Positions 9,152 to 17,817 of a DNA stretch of 64,000 nucleotides are shown in pieces. Each line of letters starts with the position of its first letter. Position 1 is the stretch's first letter. Source of the stretch: Porphyrobacter sp. CACIAM 03H1 (GTDB lineage Bacteria; Pseudomonadota; Alphaproteobacteria; Sphingomonadales; Sphingomonadaceae). The DNA is taken from contig NZ_CP021378.1 in NCBI RefSeq assembly GCF_002215495.1, forward strand, positions 2,666,764 to 2,730,763, written 5' to 3'. The position numbers and the translations under genes were made by a program. The notes under the pieces were generated by a model, which had not been told where the DNA came from, made no database searches, and was given only the letters and a program-made list of their open reading frames with translations.

Positions 9152-10348
9152 ATGACGACGACCAGCCATCCTCCCGCCAGCCGTTCCGGTCCTGGCCTGC
9201 AAAAGCCCAGAGTGCTGTTCTTGCTGAGGGAATATCCGCAGATCGGCCAGACCTACATCAAGAACGAGATCGAGGCGCTGGAGCAGGATTACGAGATCGG
9301 CATCGTCACGCGCGAAGCGCCCGGCATTCCCTATGACAATCACCGGCCGCACAGCTTTGCCGGCACGATCGAGGAACTCGTCGCAGCGGTGCAGGCGTTC
9401 AGGCCCGACCTGCTGCACACCCATCACCTCACCGAACTGCACCTGATCGGCGAAGTCTCGCGCATCACCGGGGTGCCTTTCACCGTGCGCACCCATTCCT
9501 GCGACACAATCGCTCTCCGAAGAAAGGGCTTCGCCGGACGCATCAGGCAGATGCTCCGCCGCGAGACGCCGCCGGAGCGTTCGCCGTGGCTGCGAGACGC
9601 TCTGCAAGCGATGGAAAGCGACCTGTGTCTCGGGGTGCTCGGCTTCCCCTGCGCGCGCCCGTGGCTGATCCACGCCGGGGCCAACGCGAGCAAACTGATC
9701 GACTGCTTCCCCGTAGTGCGCTTCGACCATTTCCACGACCGCAGCGCCAATGGCGACGCCGTCATGAACATTGGCTTGGTCACCGAGGAAAAGGCGATGC
9801 CCGATTTCCTGCGGCTTGCCCGGAAAGTCCCCGACCGCACCTTCAACCTCTATGCGATGGGCTATCGCACCGAGTGGCTGAAGGCGCGCGACGCGCAGCT
9901 CGGTGCAGGCGTCAACATGGTCGATCCCGTCCAGCCGGAGGACATGCCGGCAGAATACAAGAAGCACCGCTGGCTGGTCTACACCGGCGATTTCGCCAGG
10001 CCGACGGTCGGCTGGCCGATGGCGATCGCCGAGGCCCAGGCGGCGGGTGTCGGGATCTGCATGCCGAACCTGCGGCGCGACCTCATCCAGTATGTCGGCG
10101 AAGGTGCCGGCGTCCTCTACGATTCCATCGACGAACTGCCCGCCATCGTCTCAGCACCCGTGCCCGAGGAAATGCGCGAGCGCGGCTTTGAACAGGCAAG
10201 GAAATCCGACATCGAACGCCACAAGCACCTGCTCACGGACCTGTGGGATGACGCCCTGTGCGGCAAGCTCCCCGATTACCGCATGATCGCGGAGGCCGCC
10301 GCTGCGGCGGGCCGCATGCCTGCGGCGGGACTGGCGACCCCGGCATGA
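9152..10348 (+). CDS. GT4-like glycosyltransferase
   Basis: A 398-residue protein that I read as a divergent GT-B glycosyltransferase. It opens with RVLFLLREYPQIGQTYIKNE, a typical GT4 first strand and loop, followed by HTHHLTELHLIGEV. The second half has VGWPMAIAEAQAAGVGICMP in the place of the usual EX7E donor block and ends with an alanine-rich tail. Start ATG 9152 follows AGGGAG at 9141-9146; the frame is open far upstream but only as the antisense of the neighbouring GT2 gene. The stop overlaps the ATG of the ABC exporter gene by 4 bp, so this enzyme and the exporter are translationally coupled and probably act on the same glycan. Confidence 0.72.
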   Translation: MTTTSHPPASRSGPGLQKPRVLFLLREYPQIGQTYIKNEIEALEQDYEIGIVTREAPGIPYDNHRPHSFAGTIEELVAAVQAFRPDLLHTHHLTELHLIGEVSRITGVPFTVRTHSCDTIALRRKGFAGRIRQMLRRETPPERSPWLRDALQAMESDLCLGVLGFPCARPWLIHAGANASKLIDCFPVVRFDHFHDRSANGDAVMNIGLVTEEKAMPDFLRLARKVPDRTFNLYAMGYRTEWLKARDAQLGAGVNMVDPVQPEDMPAEYKKHRWLVYTGDFARPTVGWPMAIAEAQAAGVGICMPNLRRDLIQYVGEGAGVLYDSIDELPAIVSAPVPEEMRERGFEQARKSDIERHKHLLTDLWDDALCGKLPDYRMIAEAAAAAGRMPAAGLATPA

Positions 10349-12192
10349 CGAGCGCCGCCACGACGCTCCGCCGCGAGGACGACAGCTCGGGCAGGGTCCA
10401 GCCGCTCCTCGGCCTCCTGTCGCTCCTGTCCCGGCGCGACCGGCTCAATGCGCTCGTCCTGTTCGCCATGATGCTGATGGGGGCGCTGCTCGAGATCGCT
10501 GGGCTGGCCGCCGTGCCTGCCTTCGTGAGCGCCGTCGTCGACCGCGAGGCGATGGTCGGCCTGCCGCTGATCGGCGGCATCCTCGGCGACGTCACCCGGG
10601 ACCTTTCGAGCAGCGAGCTGGTGCTGTGGGGCGCGAGCGTGCTGCTCGCGATCTTCGCGCTCAAGAACGGCTTCCTGGCGCTCAACTACTGGGCCCAGAT
10701 TCGCTATGTCACCAACCGCCGCATCGCGATCGCCGGGCGGCTGATGCGCGCCTACATGAACGCGCCCTACACCTTCTTCCTCCAGCGCAACCGGTCCGAG
10801 CTGCTCCGCAACGTCGACGGCGAGGTGACCACGGTGTGCTACAGCGTGATCAGCACGATCCTCGAATTGTGCACGCGCATCGTGATCCTCGTGGCGGTGC
10901 TCGGCTTCCTGCTCTTCGTCGAACCCGTGATCACCCTCGCCTGGATCGCCTTCCTGGGCGTGATCGCGATCCTCGCGGTGCGCGGCGTGAGCGGCCGCCT
11001 GCGACGCTTCGGATTGATCCAGCAGCAGGAACGCAAGGTCTTCAACCAGAACCTGATGCAGGCCTTCGGCGGCATCAAGGAAATCCGCACTCTTGGCCGC
11101 GAGGCGTTCTTCACCGGCAAGGTCATGGCCGCCGTGGGCCGCATCTCGCGGGTAAATGGCTTCAAGATGTTCATCACCCGGATCATCCCGCCCGCCTCGG
11201 AGATGGTGGCGATGACGGGCCTGCTCGCGCTCGCCTGCGGGCTGGTGCTACAAGGCCGCTCAACCGAGAGCATCCTTGTCACCCTGTCACTGTTCGTCGT
11301 CGGCCTGGTGCGCCTGCGCGAAGCCTCGAGCGCAGCGATGAACCAGTTCGCGGACCTGCGCTACAGCCTCGTTTCGATCGAGCCGATCGTGCGCGATCTC
11401 GCTCTTCTGGGCGACGCGCCTGCACTTGGCGGACCGGCCGCGGAACCATCGGTTGCACAGGACCGCCCGCTCGGCGTGATCGGCATCGAAGGTGTCTGGC
11501 ACCGCTACGACGGCGCACCCGACCATGCCCTGAAGGGCATCGACATCGCCATCCCCGTGGGCACCGCCGTGGGCCTGGTCGGCAGCACCGGAGCGGGCAA
11601 ATCGACCGTGGTCGACGTGCTGCTCGGCCTTCTTGCACCGGAGCGCGGGGGGCTGGTGATCGACGGTCACCGGCTCGACGAGCAGGAACTGCGGCGCTGG
11701 CGCACGCAGGTCGGCTATGTCCCGCAGTCGATCTACCTCCTCGACGACACCATCAGGCGCAACATCGCGCTGGGGATCGAGGACCGCGACGTGGACGAGG
11801 CGGCGCTTGCGACCGCGATCCGTCTCGCCCAGCTCGGCCGGTTCATCGACCGGCAGCCCGAGGGGCTGGACACGGTGGTCGGCGAAAGCGGCGTGCGCAT
11901 CTCGGGCGGCGAGCGGCAGCGCATCGGCATTGCTCGCGCGCTCTATCACGATCCCGCAATCCTGATCCTCGACGAGGCAACCTCCGCGCTCGACAACACC
12001 ACCGAGCGCGCCGTGATCGAAGCGGTCGAGGGGATGCGCGGCCAGCGCACCGTGGTGATGATCGCCCACCGCCTTACGACCGTGCGAAGCTGCGACACGC
12101 TCTACTACCTCAAGGACGGCAGGGTCGAAGGCTTCGGCGATTTCGAAAGTCTCAGGCGCGGACACCGGGAATTCCGCGAGATGGCGGCCTGA
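10345..12192 (+). CDS. ABC exporter (fused permease-ATPase), MsbA/PglK-like
   Basis: A 615-residue half-size ABC exporter with about six membrane helices (residues 36-330) followed by the nucleotide-binding domain. Motifs seen: Walker A GSTGAGKST at 413-421, Q-loop glutamine 461, signature SGGERQR at 520-526, Walker B ILILDE ending at Glu544, and the switch histidine in IAHRL at 575. It should work as a homodimer in the inner membrane. Its position, coupled by ATGA to a glycosyltransferase and 15 bp before a GT61 gene, points to flipping of a lipid-linked oligosaccharide or glycolipid (PglK-type role), in place of the Wzx flippase that is absent here. It is not necessarily the lipid A flippase MsbA. 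Confidence 0.88.
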   Translation: MTSAATTLRREDDSSGRVQPLLGLLSLLSRRDRLNALVLFAMMLMGALLEIAGLAAVPAFVSAVVDREAMVGLPLIGGILGDVTRDLSSSELVLWGASVLLAIFALKNGFLALNYWAQIRYVTNRRIAIAGRLMRAYMNAPYTFFLQRNRSELLRNVDGEVTTVCYSVISTILELCTRIVILVAVLGFLLFVEPVITLAWIAFLGVIAILAVRGVSGRLRRFGLIQQQERKVFNQNLMQAFGGIKEIRTLGREAFFTGKVMAAVGRISRVNGFKMFITRIIPPASEMVAMTGLLALACGLVLQGRSTESILVTLSLFVVGLVRLREASSAAMNQFADLRYSLVSIEPIVRDLALLGDAPALGGPAAEPSVAQDRPLGVIGIEGVWHRYDGAPDHALKGIDIAIPVGTAVGLVGSTGAGKSTVVDVLLGLLAPERGGLVIDGHRLDEQELRRWRTQVGYVPQSIYLLDDTIRRNIALGIEDRDVDEAALATAIRLAQLGRFIDRQPEGLDTVVGESGVRISGGERQRIGIARALYHDPAILILDEATSALDNTTERAVIEAVEGMRGQRTVVMIAHRLTTVRSCDTLYYLKDGRVEGFGDFESLRRGHREFREMAA

Positions 12193-12207
12193 CACGGATA
12201 TCCGGCA

Positions 12208-13398
12208 ATGGCACTGGCCGACCTTCCCCACGCGCTGCTCTGGCATCTCAGGCGAATGCCGGAGCGTGCGGTCGAGCGCGGCGTGGCGCCCGCATGGTTG
12301 GGGTGGCGCTGGCGGGTGCGCGAGCCGCTCGAGACCTATCTCGAACGGCGCGGATCACCCGGCGACAGGCAGGTGCTGCGTCCCCCGCGCACCGCCTGTG
12401 CGCCCCTGCCGCGCAATATCGCCGCGCGCGCGGGGCTCTCGGATGACGGTGCCTTGTGGGGCTACGCGATGCGTGACGTTCCCGAGCGCACTATCGCCGC
12501 CACCTACCTTGCGCACATCGAGCGCGCACGGCTGCTGTTCTTCCACACCGCAGGCAAGGGCGATTTCTTCCCCGCACTCATCAGCGACGAGGAGACCTCG
12601 CTCGAAAGCCGCGAAATCGCCCACCGCCCCGGCCACGCCGCCCAGGCAGCCGCCGCGGCGCGCGGCGAGATCGCAGTCCAGCATTTCGACAGCGCCACCT
12701 GGATCCTCGAGCGCGCCTATCACAACCACTCGCACTGGCTGACCGCGCACCTGCCCAAGCTGCTCATCCTGAAGGAGCGCGGGCTGCTCGGCGAGGTCCT
12801 GATGCCCCGCACCATGACTGGCGTCATGGAGGCGTCCATAAGGATGCTGGGGATCGATCCTGCCACTTTCCGGCGCTTCGATCCCGAGCAGCCGGTAGCG
12901 GTCGACCAACTGACGCTGCTCGTCACCGACCGCTTCGATCCGTCCCATATGCAGGCCGTGCGCAGCGCCTTCGCGGATCCGGAGCGGCACGGCGCCTCCG
13001 CCTCGCGCCGGGTGTTCATAAGCCGCGAGCGATCCCGCGGGCGGCGCATCACCAACGAGGCTTCGCTGTGGGCGGTGCTCGAGCCGCGCGGCTTCGAGAA
13101 GGTGTTCATGGAGGACCTCGCCTTTCCCGATCAGGTCGCGCTGATGCAGCAGACCCGGGTCCTCCTCGCCCCGCACGGCGCGGGCCTGACCAATATGCTG
13201 TTCTGCCCCGAGGGCGGCCATGTGGTCGAACTTGCCGATCCCGGCTTTCCCAACCCCAATTTCTACAACCTCGCCAGCGGGCTCGGGCTGCATTACTGGC
13301 TGCTCCATGCCGAGGCGGGCACGGCCGAACATCCGCTCGACCGCGATCTGACGGTTGATGTGGCGGGCGTGGAGGCGGTGCTGGACGCGATCGCGTGA
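12208..13398 (+). CDS. GT61 (DUF563) family glycosyltransferase
   Basis: A 396-residue protein whose C-terminal half carries the GT61/DUF563 signature: RVFISRERSRGRRITNE near residues 270-290, VFMEDLAFPDQVALM, then LLAPHGAGLTNMLFCPEGG near 323-341. Enzymes of this family transfer xylose, GlcNAc or related sugars in eukaryotes and are common in bacterial capsule loci. The N-terminal ~100 residues are basic and specific to this protein. It lies 15 bp after the ABC exporter gene, and its TGA overlaps the GTG of the next gene by 4 bp, so it is part of the same operon. Donor and acceptor are unknown. Confidence 0.82.
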   Translation: MALADLPHALLWHLRRMPERAVERGVAPAWLGWRWRVREPLETYLERRGSPGDRQVLRPPRTACAPLPRNIAARAGLSDDGALWGYAMRDVPERTIAATYLAHIERARLLFFHTAGKGDFFPALISDEETSLESREIAHRPGHAAQAAAAARGEIAVQHFDSATWILERAYHNHSHWLTAHLPKLLILKERGLLGEVLMPRTMTGVMEASIRMLGIDPATFRRFDPEQPVAVDQLTLLVTDRFDPSHMQAVRSAFADPERHGASASRRVFISRERSRGRRITNEASLWAVLEPRGFEKVFMEDLAFPDQVALMQQTRVLLAPHGAGLTNMLFCPEGGHVVELADPGFPNPNFYNLASGLGLHYWLLHAEAGTAEHPLDRDLTVDVAGVEAVLDAIA

Positions 13399-15242
13399 GG
13401 ACCTCGATCATCATCCCTTGCCTCAACGCCGAGGCCTATCTGGGCGTCGCGATCCGTTCCCTGCTGAACCAGACCCGGCCGCCCCACGAGATCATCGTCG
13501 CCGACAATGGTTCGCAAGATGGCAGCCGCAGGATTGCCCGGTCCTTCGGGGCGCCGGTCCGGCTCGTCGGGGTGCCCGAACGCGGGGCCAGCCGTGCGCG
13601 GCTGGCGGGGTTCGCCGAGGCAGAAGGCGAGGCGCTGATGTTCTGCGATGCCGACGATCTGCTCGCCCCGGAGACCCTCGCGGCGCTGGTGGGGGCGCTG
13701 GAGGCGGGCGAAGGCGATATCGCCTGCGCCCCGTGGTACCGCTTCGAGCAGGGGCAAGGCGGCGCGTGGCATTGGGCCCCGCCTTCCTGCGCCCCGCGCT
13801 GCGCGGGACAGGACGATCTCTCCGCCTGGCTCGGCGGCTGGTATCATCCGCCGTGCAGCGTGCTGTGGAGCCGAGCCGCCTATCAACGCAGCGGCGGCTG
13901 GGACCCGGACCTTGCCGTCAATCAGGACGGCGACGTGATGATGCGGGGACTTGCGCGCGGCAATGTGCTGGCACGCACGGCGAGTGGTGCCGCCTTCTAC
14001 CGGCGACTACCGGGCGGCGGGTCCCTCTCCGGCACCGCCCGCAGCGAGAGAGGCGTCGCCGCGCGGCTCGAGGTCAATGCGCGGATCATCGACCTGCTCG
14101 AGGGGTCGGGGCGCCTGCCCCGTTATCGCAGCGCGCTCGCCGGATCGCTTGAACGGATCGCCTGCGACATCCCGTCGGATGCCGAGGCACTGCGGACGCG
14201 CTGTGCTGACCTCGCGCTGCGGCTGGGCAACGTGCCCGACGTGGCCCAAGCTCGCCCGCGCTGGCCTACCGGCAGCGGCCCGCCCGGCCCCGATCCGCAC
14301 ACGCGCCCTTCCATCGCCGCCAGCGCGAACCGCCCGGACCTGCGTGTCAGTGTCGTGATCCCGGCCTACAACCGCGCCGCCACCATCGCCCGGGCGGTCG
14401 CCAGCGCACTGGCGCAACACCCTCCGCCCCTCGAGGTCATCGTGGTCGATGACGGATCGACCGACGCCACCCGGGAGGTGGTCGAAGCGATCGCCGATCC
14501 GCGGCTTCGCCTTGTCTCGCAGCCCAATGCAGGGGTGAGCGCCGCGCGCAACCGCGGCATCGCCGAGGCGCGCGGCGGTCTCGTGGCTTTCCTCGATTCC
14601 GACGACGAGTGGCTGCCAGGCAAGCTCGCCGCGCAGGTCGCCCGCTTCCGCTCCGCGGGTCCACGGCTGGGCCTAGTCTATACAGGGTTTGAAAGCCTCG
14701 CGGCTGACGGCTCGCGAACGGTCCACCGGGCCCGCCACAAGGGCTGGATCTACCGCGACCTGCTGGCCCGCAATGTCGTCACCGGTTGCGGATCGACCGC
14801 GATGGCGAGCCGCGCCGCGCTCGAGCTCGTCGGCGGCTTCGACCCGGCGCTGGCGGCCAACGAGGACTATGATCTCGTCCTGCGCATTACCCGCTTCTTC
14901 GAAGCTGACTGCGTCCCCGGGCCCTTCGCGCGCTACCATGACGGCAGCGCGACGGAGGCACGCGTGTCGCGCCATGCCGGAGCCAACCGTGCCTCGCGCC
15001 GTGTCCTGTTCGCGCGCTATGGCGAGGACATGCGTCGGGCAGGCACGGCGCATCTGTTCTTCATCGCCAGTGCCGAGCGCGAGCTCTTCCTTGCAGGCGG
15101 CACCATCCCGGTGGCCATGCGCGCTGCGGCACGGGCGATCCTGAGCCGTCCCCAGCGTCCTTATGCTTGGCGCTGGGCCGCGACGCGCTTCCTCCCGCAG
15201 CTGTTCCGGCGCGCCGTCTCGCACGGCGCATCGCGTGCCTGA
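13395..15242 (+). CDS. bifunctional protein with two tandem GT2 domains
   Basis: A 615-residue protein with two complete GT2 domains. The first, residues 1-230, has SIIIPCLNAEAYL, IIVADNGSQDGS and FCDADDLLAPE. A proline-rich linker near 290-312 follows, then the second, from about 315, has VVIPAYNRAATIARAV, VIVVDDGSTDATRE, FLDSDDEWLPG and NEDYDLVLR. Both metal-binding blocks are intact, so both sites may be active and add two successive sugars, or the same sugar alternately as in bifunctional polysaccharide synthases. Start is GTG 13395, overlapping the GT61 stop by 4 bp. It ends the 9152-15242 operon. The two domains differ clearly in sequence, so this is an old fusion rather than a recent duplication. 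Confidence 0.85.
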   Translation: MRTSIIIPCLNAEAYLGVAIRSLLNQTRPPHEIIVADNGSQDGSRRIARSFGAPVRLVGVPERGASRARLAGFAEAEGEALMFCDADDLLAPETLAALVGALEAGEGDIACAPWYRFEQGQGGAWHWAPPSCAPRCAGQDDLSAWLGGWYHPPCSVLWSRAAYQRSGGWDPDLAVNQDGDVMMRGLARGNVLARTASGAAFYRRLPGGGSLSGTARSERGVAARLEVNARIIDLLEGSGRLPRYRSALAGSLERIACDIPSDAEALRTRCADLALRLGNVPDVAQARPRWPTGSGPPGPDPHTRPSIAASANRPDLRVSVVIPAYNRAATIARAVASALAQHPPPLEVIVVDDGSTDATREVVEAIADPRLRLVSQPNAGVSAARNRGIAEARGGLVAFLDSDDEWLPGKLAAQVARFRSAGPRLGLVYTGFESLAADGSRTVHRARHKGWIYRDLLARNVVTGCGSTAMASRAALELVGGFDPALAANEDYDLVLRITRFFEADCVPGPFARYHDGSATEARVSRHAGANRASRRVLFARYGEDMRRAGTAHLFFIASAERELFLAGGTIPVAMRAAARAILSRPQRPYAWRWAATRFLPQLFRRAVSHGASRA

Positions 15243-15380
15243 GCCGCCTCCCCGCGTTCCAAACCCACGTTAAGGCCGCTTTCGCCCAGCCGAGGCAGGA
15301 GCCCCGCGCACCTGCCAAACCGCGACGTTGCAGGCGCGCCAGCTCTGCAATCCCATCTGCAAGGAGCAGCAATCAGGCCC

Positions 15381-16313
15381 ATGCCGTCCGCACTGCCAGA
15401 AATCCTCGGCACGCCCGCCGCACCGCTCCCGCGGGGTCGGACGCAGACCCGGCGTGCCGCGCGCGCGCTGGCGGTGCTGGCGATGATCGCAGTGCCTTTC
15501 GTGCTCGCCGAACAGGGCCGTTCGGGCGGCGTCGTTGCCGGGGTTGCCCTGCCCGCGCTCGGTGTTGCGGAGGGGGTCGAGATCCAGCCGCGGACCGAGC
15601 CGGACCATTCGCCTGCGACAGCCTTCGCATTCGAGGCGGCGAGCCCCTTCGTGGCCAGCTACGGTGATGCGGCCAGCGCGCTTCGGGCCGAAACCTGCCT
15701 CACCGAGGCGATCTACTACGAAGGTGCGCTCGAGCCGGAAAGCGGCCAGCGCGCCATCGCGCAGGTGGTGCTCAACCGGGTCCGCCATCCCGCCTATCCG
15801 GATAGCGTCTGCGGCGTGGTGTTCGAAGGCCAGCACCGCTCGACCGGGTGCCAATTCACCTTCACCTGCGACGGATCACGCGCGCGTCCGCCCGTCCCGA
15901 ACCTGTGGGCCCGCGCGAACCGCGTCGCCAAGGCTGCCCTCGGAGGCGCGGTGGAACCGGACGTGGGCCTTTCGACCCATTACCACGCCGACTACGTGAC
16001 GCCCTATTGGAGCGCCTCGCTCGATCCGGCGGGGCAGATCGGGCGCCACATGTTCTACCGCTGGCGCGGCACGAACGGGCAGGCGTCGTCCTTCACCATG
16101 CGTTATTCCGGCAAGGAACCGGAGATCGCCGCCTACACACCGCGCGCCGCCGCCGGTGACGAAATCCCGGCGGTGATGCCGGGGGCAACGCAAGCCGGGA
16201 GCATCGCGGAGATCACCGCGACGTTCGACCCCGCCCCGCCCGCGCCCGCGGCCACGCCCTTCAGGGCCCGGCCGCTGCGGCTTGCAAAAGACGCTGCGGA
16301 CGGCGGCAAGTGA
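15381..16313 (+). CDS. SleB/CwlJ-type cell wall hydrolase
   Basis: A 310-residue envelope protein. A basic N-terminus is followed by one hydrophobic helix at about residues 27-45, so the rest is periplasmic. The catalytic domain of the Hydrolase_2 (SleB) family covers about residues 105-220: ETCLTEAIYYEGALEPESG with the conserved acidic residue, AQVVLNRVRHPAYP, VVFEGQ and CQFTFTCDG, then a THYHADYV block. These enzymes cleave peptidoglycan glycan strands; in Gram-negative bacteria they are probably remodelling lytic enzymes. The start is the ATG at 15381, with AAGGAG 14 bases upstream. The stop overlaps the GTG of the Rap1a-like gene (GTGA at 16310-16313), so the two are made together. Confidence 0.83.
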   Translation: MPSALPEILGTPAAPLPRGRTQTRRAARALAVLAMIAVPFVLAEQGRSGGVVAGVALPALGVAEGVEIQPRTEPDHSPATAFAFEAASPFVASYGDAASALRAETCLTEAIYYEGALEPESGQRAIAQVVLNRVRHPAYPDSVCGVVFEGQHRSTGCQFTFTCDGSRARPPVPNLWARANRVAKAALGGAVEPDVGLSTHYHADYVTPYWSASLDPAGQIGRHMFYRWRGTNGQASSFTMRYSGKEPEIAAYTPRAAAGDEIPAVMPGATQAGSIAEITATFDPAPPAPAATPFRARPLRLAKDAADGGK

Positions 16314-16801
16314 AGGCAAGGCCTGCGCGGGCGCTCGCCTGGTTCGCGGGCGCGATCCTCATACTGGCGTTCCCGCAGACTGGCGCAGCCCAGACCGCGG
16401 ATGCCGATGACGTTGCCGGGTTCGAATCCGCAGGCGGGCTGCTGCGCAAGTGCCGGGAGAACTCCAGCTTCTCGCGCTCCTACTGCTTCGCCTATCTCGC
16501 AGCGGTGGCCGATAGCGCGCGCGCCTATCGTGTCTGGATCGGATCCGGCGACCCCTGCCTTCCCGCCGGCCTGACGCTCGGCAAGCTTGCCGACACTTTC
16601 GAGGCCTATCTTGTCGCGAACCCCTCGCTCACCGGGGCGCAGGCGGCATCGGTGATCGTCGCCAGTCTCCAGGAAGCCCATCCCTGCTCGGCAGCGACGC
16701 CGGCGCCGATGCCAGCGCCCGTCGCACCGTCACAGCAGCGCCCGGCCGACGAGGTAGATGGCGATCCACAGCAGGACAGGAATTCCCAGCCACAGCGCTA
16801 G
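16310..16801 (+). CDS. Rap1a/Tai-like secreted small protein
   Basis: A 163-residue protein with an N-terminal signal peptide (hydrophobic 8-26, cleavage probably after GAAQ) and a small helical domain carrying four cysteines. The pattern LLRKC, SYCFAYLAAVADS, DPCLPAG and HPCSA matches the Rap1a/Tai immunity fold, in which the cysteines form disulfides. Named members protect against type VI amidase effectors, but many family members lie far from secretion systems and have unknown function. Here the gene is translationally coupled to a SleB-type peptidoglycan hydrolase. The last ~30 residues are proline/glutamine-rich, and the 3' end runs 72 bp over the convergent small gene. Confidence 0.7.
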   Translation: MKARPARALAWFAGAILILAFPQTGAAQTADADDVAGFESAGGLLRKCRENSSFSRSYCFAYLAAVADSARAYRVWIGSGDPCLPAGLTLGKLADTFEAYLVANPSLTGAQAASVIVASLQEAHPCSAATPAPMPAPVAPSQQRPADEVDGDPQQDRNSQPQR

Positions 16802-16936
16802 CCGGACGGGCCGCGGGAACTTCTCCTGCTTGCGCACCCGCACCCTGCGGCGCACGCGGCGGCGAGTCACCTCCTTGTCGGGCGTCTCCTCGGCGGGAGG
16901 CGCATCGTCGGCAAGGCCGTGTTCACTAACCATCAT
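16730..16936 (-). CDS. small basic single-pass membrane protein
   Basis: A 68-residue protein of unknown function. An acidic N-terminus (about residues 1-22) is followed by a very basic segment, RRRVRRRVRVRKQEKF, and one membrane helix at the C-terminus (about residues 46-66). The topology suggests a cytoplasmic N-terminus with a tail anchor. I accept it as a gene because GGTGGGAC lies just before a double ATG (16936 and 16933) and because the charged-then-hydrophobic organisation is coherent. Its 3' end overlaps the coding end of the Rap1a-like gene by 72 bp. I do not recognise a family. Confidence 0.55.
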   Translation of the reverse strand: MMVSEHGLADDAPPAEETPDKEVTRRRVRRRVRVRKQEKFPRPVRLALWLGIPVLLWIAIYLVGRALL

Positions 16937-17142
16937 CTTGTCCCACCTAACGGCGCGCCATCGCTGCGACGAGCCGTTGTTTAACCGCTACGACCTCCCC
17001 GGAACGAAGCGCTATGTTAACCTATTCTAGAGCCACCCGCGGCCCTCGGAAATAGAAACTTTACACGCGGGGCAGGGGCCTTCACGCACAATTTGTCTCA
17101 TCGAGGATCGCAGATCCGGCAGACCTGAAAGGTAGCAGGACC
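16937..17142. other. divergent intergenic region before the sugar transferase
   Basis: 206 bp between the minus-strand small membrane protein and the plus-strand ExoY-like gene, clearly more AT-rich than its surroundings. It contains two TTAACC elements (16980-16986 and 17007-17012 areas) and an ACTTTACA stretch at 17058-17065. I cannot define a -10/-35 pair with confidence; promoters for both directions are expected here. Confidence 0.3.
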
Positions 17143-17817
17143 GTGTATATCGAGCCCAAGGACAGTTTCCGGGTCGCGCCGCTGCATCAGGTGGAAGGCA
17201 GTTGGTCGCCGCAGGCTCTATCCCGGGGGCTCGACATCCTGATCGCATCGCTCGCCCTGCTGTTCTTCCTCCCGCTGTTCGTCGTCATCGCCATCGCGAT
17301 CAAGTGCACGGATCCGGGGCCGGTCTTCTTCCGCCATCGCCGCGTGGGTTTGGGCGGCAAGACTTTCGGCTGCTGGAAGTTCCGCTCGATGGTGATCGAT
17401 GCCGAGGCACGCCTCGAGCAGATTCTGTGCAGCGATCCCGAAGCTGCGCGCGAATGGGCCGAGCACCAGAAGCTCACCAACGATCCGCGCGTCACCGCGC
17501 TGGGCAATTTCCTGCGCCGCTCGAGCCTTGATGAACTGCCGCAGCTCTTCAATGTGCTGATGGGCGAGATGAGCATCGTCGGCCCGCGCCCGATCGTCGA
17601 GAACGAGGCTGCGCGTTACGGCCAGCACTTCGCGCTCTATTGCCTCGTCCGGCCGGGGATCACCGGCCTTTGGCAGATCTCGGGCCGCAGCGACATTCGC
17701 TACTTCGAGCGGGTGTTGCTCGATGTGCGCTACGTCAGCAGCCGCTCGATGATGCGCGACCTCAAGATCATCGTCCTCACAGTGCCGAGCGTCCTTGCCG
17801 CGCGCGGCTCTCGCTAG
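17143..17817 (+). CDS. ExoY/WbaP-type initiating sugar transferase
   Basis: A 224-residue polyprenyl-phosphate sugar-1-phosphate transferase, which starts repeat-unit synthesis on undecaprenyl phosphate at the inner membrane. One hydrophobic segment at about 28-55 is followed by the catalytic domain. Its family motifs are PGPVFFRHRRVGLGGK, CWKFRSMV, SLDELPQLFNVLMGEMSIVG with the PRP that follows, and VRPGITGLWQISGRSD. The length matches the short ExoY class, not the long WbaP/WcaJ class with extra helices. GTG start at 17143 after AAAGG. It is monocistronic and ends 4 bp into the convergent operon end at 17814. It would charge the carrier used by the glycosyltransferases upstream in the window. 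Confidence 0.9.
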   Translation: MYIEPKDSFRVAPLHQVEGSWSPQALSRGLDILIASLALLFFLPLFVVIAIAIKCTDPGPVFFRHRRVGLGGKTFGCWKFRSMVIDAEARLEQILCSDPEAAREWAEHQKLTNDPRVTALGNFLRRSSLDELPQLFNVLMGEMSIVGPRPIVENEAARYGQHFALYCLVRPGITGLWQISGRSDIRYFERVLLDVRYVSSRSMMRDLKIIVLTVPSVLAARGSR

